Notes under the pieces: model-generated
The model's input: only the letters and a program-made list of their open reading frames with translations
Told to the model about the DNA's origin: nothing
Databases searched by the model: none
Made by a program: the position numbers and the translations under genes
Assembly: GCA_008360955.1 (NCBI GenBank)
Contig: LUCM01000083.1
Span: 58,090-122,089, forward strand
Source: Fasciolopsis buskii
Lineage: Eukaryota; Platyhelminthes; Trematoda; Plagiorchiida; Fasciolidae
DNA: 64,000 bases
Reading direction: 5' to 3'
Part shown: piece by piece, positions 58,701 to 64,000 of the stretch
Layout of the letters: each line of letters starts with the position of its first letter
Position numbering within the stretch: the first letter of the stretch is position 1

Positions 58701-60928
58701 TCAATCACGTTTGACAACGAGTCCTAGTTTGGATCGAAACGTCACGATAAACATATTAACTCAGTGTACGCCTTCTCAATTCTAAAAAAATATATATGCA
58801 GAGGACGCTGAATCTGATCGTGCAAACGTCGGTGCCGTTAAACGAGACTAGATGGAAAAGGCCTATCCGGAAACTACCGGAACAGTTATTTTTAGTCAAC
58901 TGCTTGACAGACATTCGGCTGGCGCTCTTCATGTGTGCACTATTGGCGACAGTTCTTTGTAGACTGGCTGATGCATTCATGCAAAATTTTTCCGGTTTCC
59001 GGCAGTAACGTATTGTAGTTTCAGCAAAACAAAAATTCAAAAATTACACGCATAAAACACGCCTTAGAAACTCGTAAAAGGCAAAAAAATAAGACATCGA
59101 GATTCATATGAGGCAGAAACCCGGTTTATCAGGTTACAATGAACCAAGGCAATCCTGTCTCACTAACAGACTACTTTTCATTGTTTTATGCTAGATCAAA
59201 ATGATGTAGAGAGTAAAATGATAAAAGTGATGCGTAATGTGATTTATTGTAGGAAAATATGTGCGAATCAACAACACCGTTGCAGGTGGGAGTAACAACG
59301 ATTTGATGTTACCGTTCTGATTGCGTTTTAACCTATGAATACTGTTTATATATAAACTATCTTTTATTATAATCTTCCAGTGCAACGATCTTGTGAATGA
59401 TCACGTGGACATGGTATACGGATTTCTCGAACGAGGTTACACTTCCGAACAAGTTTGTGAGGTATGAATATTCTTGTCCACAATTCCGGCTATGGTTATA
59501 TTGAAAGACCACTTCAATTTCGAAAGATTTTCGTGTGCAGGGGAATTTCTGAACAACCGTCATTTTCATGGTTCTTCTGCGAATTGATGTTGCGTAACAC
59601 CACGCTTGATTTCAATATCGTTTCAGGTTGATTTGAGAAAGAATCATATTAGATCGACAAATCTTCAGCTGAATTAGGAGAACTCAGTTTAGTTCTAGAT
59701 AGGAGGCCATTGATGGATATCTTTCATTGGTAACTCCCTAATGGTCACCCGGGTATTGCTGACAACTGACCCACACCCATGGCATTGAGCGCAGCAGGAC
59801 ATGCAAATGTGCCCATTTTTGTGTGAAAACTGGGATAAATGGTGGTATGTTGAACCCCCTTGTTCAGTTTACGTTTGAATATACTCCGTGGTCAACTAGC
59901 CTTTTGCTTTGGAGAATTCTTTACTCCATTTCTTCGTCCTAGCGCATAAGTGACAGTCGGTTGCGGGACCCAAAATCCTAACAGATTACGATCAAAGCAC
60001 CGAGTTCCCTTTGCACCATAACAGAAGGGAGACTTGTTACGAGATGCAAGCATTTCGCTTCCTCTTGTCCGACCCTGGACGTAAAACATGACAGCCTGTA
60101 GACAATACATTGGTAGGAATATACTTGATTAAACCGAGCGAATGCTGCAAATATACACGTATCAACGACGTGAAATGGCGGACGGAAGAAGGTCATGTGG
60201 GTTAATGCCAAAGTAGACTGGTGGGATGAACCACTGATTGGTGCATGCTCATAAGCATAACCTCGCAGAACCTCGGTAATTTGGTGTTTTATTGGGCACT
60301 ATTACTTCGGTCCCATGCGACCATGCATTTTGCTACTGAATAGACAAGAGATTTTGCTTTTATATATGAATCCCCGGAGGATAGGGCCATCAGCTTTGAT
60401 TCCGTGCGTTTGTTTACCCTGGCACTAAACCACATGACCTACTTTCGTCTGACATTTCATGTCACGGGTAAGTGTATATTTAAAGCATTCTTCTAGCTTA
60501 ATCAATAGTATTCCTACCAGTGTGCTTTCTAAAGGCTGTCATGTTTTGTGTCCAGGGTCGGACAAGATCAAACGGAATGCTTGCATCTCATAACAAGTTT
60601 CACCTGTTTTGGCAAATTTTGATTCATTTGGCCAGTGCAGAATGACGACCAACATTTTTATATCTATTCGCAAGGTTCTGCGAAACGACTCGTGCATCAC
60701 GTAACGCAGTAATCAATCGCGTTGAGCGGAAAATAGGTTAAATTCTCTGCTTTATAGGTTTGATGTGGTCTTCATGGCAGAAGAAGTTCCTAAAATAGTG
60801 GGTTGCGCAATCTGATGGGAATAGGTTCGCTGAAAGCCAATGTGTTCCTGATATTAGATTGTAACAAAGGTTCAGAAAAGGAAATGGAGTCAACCGTGTT
60901 TGTTTAGTATCAGGTTATTTGCCAGTAA
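40481..60928 (+). CDS. PSAP-like: Prosaposin-like precursor (12 coding exons, 540 aa)
   Basis: Prosaposin-type precursors are secretory or lysosomal proteins cut into small helical saposins that bind lipids and membranes; in flukes, related saposin-like proteins are gut-associated and membrane-active (family knowledge). Hand-joined exons give residues 1-20 as signal peptide, a saposin A domain (24-51, with CSGP...SC and CLKVW), and five saposin B domains. Their cysteines are: B1 67/70/86/97/126/132; B2 148/151/180/191/216/222; B3 270/273/302/312/336/342; B4 369/372/400/411/436/442; B5 466/469/497/508/533/539. Sequons lie at N248 and N331. All junctions are phase 0 except the first (phase 1). 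The exon lengths sum to 1,623 bases including stop. Human prosaposin is similar in length (about 524 aa) but has four B domains and a second A domain, which was not found here. B1 is short between its second and third cysteines. Exon 12 is the least certain. Confidence 0.85.
40562..40806 (+). CDS. Exon 2: saposin A domain and first half of B1
   Basis: Encodes residues 15-96, with a CxxxxxxxC...C...CLKVW saposin A pattern and then C-T-V-C opening B1. The acceptor is the tag before 40562 (an alternative gag acceptor at 40558 would add one codon). The donor is cag|gttgtt at 40807; a GTGAGA donor at 40813 is an alternative that would add two valines. Confidence 0.85.
40843..40899 (+). CDS. Exon 3: fourth cysteine and helix 3 of B1
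   Basis: Nineteen codons beginning with the fourth cysteine (CEESIKSLHLKL...). The exon follows a 36-base intron ending tctgtctag and is followed by a GC donor (AGG|GCAAGT). Only this donor restores the frame of exon 4. Confidence 0.75.
40949..41020 (+). CDS. Exon 4: end of B1
   Basis: Twenty-four codons containing ILCNTLSAC, the C5-x5-C6 signature that closes a saposin B domain. Acceptor ctctag, donor GGG|GTAAGA. Confidence 0.8.
41053..41265 (+). CDS. Exon 5: most of saposin B domain 2
   Basis: Encodes C-D-G-C, 28 residues, SIC, ten residues, then DYC and helix 3. Preceded by a 32-base intron and followed by a 35-base intron (donor GTC|GTATGC). Confidence 0.85.
41301..41378 (+). CDS. Exon 6: end of B2 and linker
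   Basis: Starts after tttgcag with DPDQSCSILKLC, completing B2 at the expected spacing (24 residues between C4 and C5 across the junction), then a linker. Donor ATA|GTAAGT. Confidence 0.85.
41379..45021 (+). other. Intron 6 (3.6 kb)
   Basis: First of the large introns. It contains the unexplained minus-strand open frame at 41716-42288 and otherwise AT-rich sequence. A short near-palindrome lies at about 44685-44704. No further saposin exon was found. Confidence 0.6.
41716..42288 (-). CDS. Unrecognised 190-codon open frame inside intron 6
   Basis: This is the longest gap-free open frame in the window. It is on the strand opposite the host gene and has no ATG at its 5' end (the first codon is GTG; the first ATG is about 24 residues in). 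Reading further upstream, the frame stays open to a tgtgag that could be a splice acceptor. The predicted peptide has a mixed, protein-like composition with several Trp and Cys residues and does not look like any retroelement domain I know. It could be an exon of a nested gene, a retrocopy of a host gene, or chance. I cannot assign a function. Confidence 0.35.
   Translation of the reverse strand: MLPPDQCESSHCIAYATQGAVLDRIMARSVAMSPASNHFQVENTVALGAHTAFLTETSVILVGRLRSKPYKKASVEGLAKQCNLKITNALKLLHNGWLDDWLSGVNQSDWQQSLKEITLAYSCRSNQGYGEPQVQETRRRIWLRPRAPKSDLVSSEHKFTNFYFGISQCKRSLLLYIISRGTASRFLSFC
45022..45246 (+). CDS. Exon 7: linker and first half of B3
   Basis: Begins after ttatctag. Encodes a 33-residue linker with an N-F-S glycosylation sequon, then C-K-T-C, 28 residues, IC, and ends GGG|GTAAGT nine residues later, right before the fourth cysteine. 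Confidence 0.9.
47040..47216 (+). repeat. Intronic repeat, copy in intron 7
   Basis: Aligns with 57490-57665 in intron 10 of the same gene: shared blocks cattcattta-type, gatttaccnacag-type, gacctaggatg-type, and gttgggcagttcaag-type. Confidence 0.7.
48815..49160 (-). mobile_element. Penelope-like element, GIY-YIG endonuclease remnant
   Basis: The minus strand reads FTCSCGTRYIGRTTRRL, then a DRVCEHHPA stretch, SAVCSHLVESNHSVN, AFRTIYKV, and finally AEAVSIRL...LCAQKQLVQTLKLPWP. That order is the CxCG, YIG, H, E pattern of the C-terminal GIY-YIG nuclease of Penelope-like elements. Two in-frame stops (before FTC and after HHPA) show it is dead. The upstream reverse transcriptase was not found. 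Confidence 0.8.
49740..49870 (+). repeat. Repeat family F, copy 1
   Basis: Shares a gtaaagttccattt-type block, a gttgtcgcattggca-type block and a caagccggtgt-type block with 53213-53310 and 58556-58698. Confidence 0.6.
49976..50236 (+). CDS. Exon 8: end of B3, linker, start of B4
   Basis: The acceptor is the tttag before 49976, which supplies the fourth cysteine of B3 (CYQALRSNF...). Using the later ccag at 49984 would delete it. Then follow N-S-T (sequon), ICEAFRIC closing B3, a 26-residue linker, and C-Q-L-C opening B4. Donor GAG|GTAAAA. Confidence 0.9.
50237..52442 (+). other. Intron 8 (2.2 kb)
   Basis: Contains the long TA microsatellite at 50929-51008. No gene seen. Confidence 0.6.
50929..51008. 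repeat. TA microsatellite with regular interruptions
   Basis: About 80 bases of TA repeats broken at similar intervals by a G (tgta units). Confidence 0.95.
52443..52601 (+). CDS. Exon 9: most of saposin B domain 4
   Basis: Starts after gctttcag with F-C (third cysteine), then ten residues to the fourth cysteine, helix 3, and ICETVTAC closing B4. Donor GTG|GTAAGT. Confidence 0.9.
52602..53788 (+). other. Intron 9 (1.2 kb)
   Basis: Contains a repeat family F copy at about 53213-53310. Nothing else recognised. Confidence 0.6.
53213..53310 (+). repeat. Repeat family F, copy 2
   Basis: Begins with a tggtttattattttttcccctt block shared with 58571-58592 and ends near a tatatttatat patch. Confidence 0.55.
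53789..53956 (+). CDS. Exon 10: linker and first half of B5
   Basis: After tcttacag. Encodes C-G-K-C, 27 residues, IC, then ten residues, ending GAA|GTAAGT directly before the fourth cysteine, exactly as in exon 7. Confidence 0.9.
55635..55759 (+). CDS. Possible exon of an unrecognised nested gene (a)
   Basis: Open frame encoding a segment around ENVYHLNLELVYKIRS and ending NGYELP at a strong CCA|GTAAGT donor (55760). The left boundary is uncertain; a pyrimidine-rich cccccag acceptor ends at 55634. The frame continues in phase 0 into 55842-56036. Confidence 0.35.
55842..56036 (+). CDS. Possible exon of an unrecognised nested gene (b)
   Basis: Sixty-five open codons between a tttacag acceptor and an ATC|GTGAGT donor, joined in phase to the preceding candidate across an 82-base intron. 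The peptide is rich in Leu, Arg and Glu (for example PDLYTTLEKSRLVEY and MLYRTASRFLHKLAAEC). It resembles no saposin domain, and no family was recognised. The exon-like borders make chance less likely than for other frames here, but no downstream exon in matching phase was found. Confidence 0.4.
56902..57071 (+). CDS. Possible terminal exon with a CxxC-x13-CxxC segment
   Basis: After a cagcag acceptor the frame reads KKCRNCGQSTDIIWEG, then WLCSVC, and ends at TGA (57069-57071). Two CxxC pairs 13 residues apart could bind one zinc ion. The phase does not follow directly from 56036 (it needs one carried base), so an intermediate exon would be required if they belong together. Confidence 0.3.
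57490..57665 (+). repeat. Intronic repeat, copy in intron 10
   Basis: Second copy of the repeat at 47040-47216, in the same orientation. Confidence 0.7.
57940..58420 (+). mobile_element. RTE-type LINE, 3' end of the coding region
   Basis: The plus strand reads DIRLSVKG, VYNAAVRSVLLCGCETWP, then RYLRSVTYVWWEPWV, EVRHRVMG, HRIRWLGHVLLMPTHRPPF and finally a basic GKSWRKRRGGQAMTGR stretch. This is the well-known C-terminal order of flatworm RTE polyproteins. At least one frameshift (before VYNAA) and stops are present. The endonuclease and the catalytic reverse transcriptase core are absent, as expected from 5' truncation. Confidence 0.8.
58556..58698 (+). repeat. Repeat family F, copy 3, ending in a TA run
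   Basis: Shares its blocks with 49740-49870 and 53213-53310 and runs straight into a TA microsatellite at 58668-58697. It lies about 140 bases downstream of the RTE coding remnant, so it may be that element's 3' untranslated tail. Confidence 0.6.
59381..59461 (+). CDS. Exon 11: helix 3 of B5
   Basis: After atcttccag. It begins with the fourth cysteine (CNDLVNDH...) and ends VCE|GTATGA, leaving only the sixth cysteine to be supplied by the next exon. Confidence 0.88.
60031..60216 (-). repeat. Inverted repeat, left arm
   Basis: The reverse complement of 60411-60600 aligns along the full length at roughly three quarters identity, including the gtccgaccctggac-type block, catgacagcct and a tggtaggaata block. 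Confidence 0.75.
60411..60600 (+). repeat. Inverted repeat, right arm
   Basis: Partner of 60031-60216, separated from it by about 195 bases. The two are either opposite insertions of one repeat family or the arms of a fold-back element. Confidence 0.75.
60908..60928 (+). CDS. Exon 12 (candidate): last cysteine and stop
   Basis: After a tgtttgtttag acceptor, six codons read YQVICQ and are followed at once by TAA. Joined to exon 11 this gives VCEYQVIC, the C5-x5-C6 spacing of the other four domains with a hydrophobic residue before C6, and makes the whole frame divisible by three. About one such acceptor-plus-cysteine match is expected by chance in 4.5 kb, and a poorer candidate exists at 62251. 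Confidence 0.5.
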   Translation, partial: YQVICQ

Positions 60929-63900
60929 TGACCGCTGGCCACGATCAGCATAACCTTTTGTTCTTTTTATGACATTACTTTGGTCAACTACTTAAGAATA
61001 TATCTTGACATTCGTTATGATAGAATTTTGACTGTCCTGAACATGCAAGTGAAGGATGCAAGTAGGCTCATTTACCAGATATGAAGAGGAACGTGACAGC
61101 CGAATGGTTTCACTTTGTAACCGAATACTCCTTCAGGTGGTTGGCAAGATGAGAAGCTTGGTGACTGAGAGTGTGCGATTAATGACCGAACTGCGTTCAT
61201 GGGGGAAGCCACTAGTTTGATGTAAATAACTTTTTGTTGCCTTTTGGATTGCGTCAGCTTTCGGTCATTGGAAACTGTGGACACGCATGAAATTTTTGTC
61301 TCGGGTAATAATTCGCATGACGGTTGCCCGAAAAAGCTTGGACTTGGAGAGTGCGCTGAGTGAAAATCTCTGGCGCGGTATAAAAGTATTTTTTTCTTAA
61401 TTTAAAATGTGCAGCATGTTAATTATGACCACTCCAAGCCAATTTTCTTGGAATGGCAAGTCCTGTGGTTTCATTTGCCGTGGCCTCATCGGTTTGATAG
61501 TGAAAAAAGTTAGAGTCGCCTGTTAGACAACGTTCTACATGAGAATCTAAAAAGTTGGATCGCTGAGATTTAGACCACTGGCAAGATGTGTAGGGCCAAA
61601 GGAACCAAGGCTATCTCCTACATGTTGTTTGTATTAAATCAATCAGAAAGTGTAATGTTTCAATTTGGTTTCTACCAGTGGTAATGGTGTACCCGTTAAT
61701 GTTGAACCTAACGGACCGGCAATACCGCTTCGACGAGTTGCCTGTAGGCCGTGACTTCACCATCAGACCAAATATTATCGGTACATCATACAATGAGTTC
61801 TTATAAATCGTCAACAGGTATAGAGAATGAAATGTTTGATGAAGAAATAAACTAGTATAAATAACCAACTGTTCCGTGAAAAAGCTTATTCGTGCAAAAA
61901 GAAACTATATTGCTACGAAACGTATTATGAGTGGCTGTTGAAGTATTTTCCTAATACATTGGCACGTTAAAAAACGCCTTCAGATTAAAATATATAGAAT
62001 AGATTATTTGCAAGTCATACGTTGTTATCCTCCGTAGAGTTTGTTGGAAAACGAGTGCAAGTTGTCAGTTTTCAAAATAGTGAAACAACCAAAACACTAA
62101 CTCGTGGATTTCACAAAGTACTGTGCAGTCGGCATTCGGTTTGAAATCCACTGGGTACGCTAACCGAATAAGTGGACACAACAGATGACGGTGTCAAATT
62201 TCGCGAGGACGATGATAATCGCGTAAGAACTTCCAACTTATCAAATGTAGCGTCCTAAATCATGTGCTGATGGTCAAAATCATTTCCCGACTGTGAGATA
62301 CCAATATATGCTTTGTGAGCAACTAATATATCGACCCCGACGTTCATGGCCCACGGAAGAATTTGTGTAAAAATTAGTGTATTATTCGTATGAAGCATAC
62401 AATGGCCTCTATGCACTTACCCCAAATAGTAAAAGAGATGGGTATTTCGCAATAATTTCCATGATAAGGTAAAGAGGAACTAGTCGGAATATTAGCTTTA
62501 CATGGCCAAAACTCACGGACACGTTTGCACTTTCAATCCAAACCGACTGCAGTACTCATATTTGATGGGTCTGACAGCCAATAGAACTTAGAGATATTTT
62601 ATCGAAATCCAAATGGCAGAAAACGAGATCTTTATGGTCCGAAGTTTATATGCGGTCCTGATCGGTGCAACTGAGTCTCACGTACTTGCTAAAAATACAC
62701 CGGCGAGAAAGCATACGGGTTACCCGGTTGGTGCTCTGTCAGAACGACCACCAACTCCTCCACTTTAAACACTTCGTCGAGTGGGCCTTGAATAGAGTGT
62801 GAAGGGTTGTATTGGAACATTTTGCCAATTCCGGATAACGAAAGATTGACTTTCAAACTTTTGATTTTTCTGCGATCAGGAGATGCATCCTGCTTTCAGC
62901 GGCCGACCTGTCGGATTAAACTGTGGGGACGTTCACCCCGCTGACGAGTACACGCCGAAAACGATACCTAATTGTCATGGTGTCCGGTTTATCTGTAACG
63001 TAGTCGCGAAGATGAGGGAAAGTGGCCGCAGAAATTGTTCTCGTGAATTAAATTTTCCATCCTCAATCTCCGCACCTTATTCTTTCTTCTCCGAAAACAA
63101 TGGTCACCTTTGCTGCAAGTAAATCACGGTAACAATCTGATCACTCAGGCTAGAACACTGTTTGAATACGCTTTTTGTAACTAAGACTAATCGTTTTAAT
63201 TAGATCGGTACGATCAATAGTTCTGTCCGATGTTATGGAGTTCCTGTTACATAGTTCCTTGGACTCCAACATTTACCTGCTAACTCTGATTTGTTTCTGT
63301 TTCATACCTCGATCCATATTTGACACTGTGGCTATGGCATTTTGCGTTTGGGATATCACAGGATACGTGTGATTGTGACTAACCGCGTACACGGCCTGTT
63401 TCCATATTGCTCTCACAAATTGATTCGTCACTCAACCGTTCTGCTGAATATTTGGGGACCCGGCCATGCAGCCTTGCCATCTCAAATAAACGGGCTAAAG
63501 AAGAAACTGATCAGGAATCGCCCGTGTTCCCCAGTTTTGCAAGCTCCACGTCCTCTACAATAATCGGAACTAGCTAACGTCTTCGGTTTTCCCTTGGTTG
63601 CTATGCAGCACATCGACGACGACAGCTGCAAGATCTCTCACAATGCGCACTAGAGCGAAACATTATTCAGCCATCAGATATCTCTGGATCATCGCTGATT
63701 GTCCTTGCACCGAAGCGTGATGGTTCATCTTGCATCGGCGTAAACTATCCCCTTTTTAATATGGCCAAGGAGTGAGATGAATTCCCTCTCCCGAGAATGG
63801 ACCACATGCTCGATACCTTCAACATATTACACAATTTATCAAAGTATTGTCAAGTCAAGGTCGACCGTACCGACCGTCACAGGGCGGTTTTGCCATCCAT

Positions 63901-64000
63901 TCCGGATTGTACGAGTTCCGATTCCAGATGAATTTGCGCTGGGTCTGAAACAATTATTGAGGTTCTTTGAGCTCAGCTGTTCGAGTTGTGGTAGTATGGT
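60929..64000. other. Downstream region, no gene recognised
   Basis: Contains an AATAAA at 61846-61851 that could serve as a distant polyadenylation signal, but nothing shows it is used. The remaining open frames are below 90 codons and unassigned. Confidence 0.35.

Larger units (their letters stand above)
53957..59380 (+). other. Intron 10 (5.4 kb)
   Basis: The largest intron. It holds a triplet-rich stretch (about 54308-54365), possible exons of an unrelated gene (55635-57071), the repeat shared with intron 7, an RTE LINE 3' part and a TA microsatellite. Confidence 0.6.
59462..60907 (+). other. Intron 11 (1.4 kb)
   Basis: Dominated by the inverted repeat at 60031-60216 / 60411-60600. Length depends on the identity of exon 12. 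Confidence 0.45.

Noticed and set aside
62251..62300. Alternative terminal exon supplying the last cysteine (R-P-K-S-C)
   Set aside because: Spacing fits, but the residues before the cysteine are polar instead of hydrophobic, and no nearby stop matches a short tail. The candidate at 60908 fits better.

Overview
The window is nuclear DNA from an animal. The repeat content, the gene structure and the encoded saposin-type protein suggest a parasitic flatworm, most likely a digenean fluke (perhaps opisthorchiid). That assignment is inference: no ribosomal or mitochondrial marker is present. Almost all open frames are short (60-120 codons) and are either chance frames or pieces of decayed retroelements. 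No operons, CRISPR arrays or canonical tRNA/rRNA genes were seen.

Layout. 1-40 kb is gene-poor and packed with broken mobile elements. These are RTE-type LINE reverse transcriptase pieces (about 1.0-1.5 and 11.8-12.4 kb), a CR1/Jockey-type endonuclease piece (16.4-16.9 kb) and reverse transcriptase piece (22.6-23.5 kb), two tRNA-like SINE families (A at 0-0.2, 10.2, 17.8 and 18.8 kb; B at 3.7 and 9.8 kb), and several unnamed dispersed repeats. Among these are LINE-like 3' ends with a small hairpin and an (ATT)n tail. A 664-base N gap at 18.1-18.8 kb is flanked by two practically identical 339-base sequences, so the contig ends probably overlap and the gap is probably artificial.

40.48-60.93 kb holds the one convincing gene: a plus-strand prosaposin-like precursor. 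I could assemble it by hand into 12 coding exons with consistent phases (1,623 coding bases, 540 residues). The order is signal peptide, one saposin A-type domain, then five saposin B-type domains with the six-cysteine pattern. The first five introns are only 32-49 bases long (one with a GC-AG boundary). The later six are 1.2-5.4 kb and full of repeats: a Penelope-like GIY-YIG remnant, an RTE 3' end, TA microsatellites and inverted repeats.

Two things inside the large introns are not explained by repeats: a 190-codon minus-strand open frame in intron 6, and a chain of possible plus-strand exons, ending in a CxxC-x13-CxxC segment, in intron 10. I do not recognise either. Everything here was read by eye; no alignment, gene prediction or database search was run.
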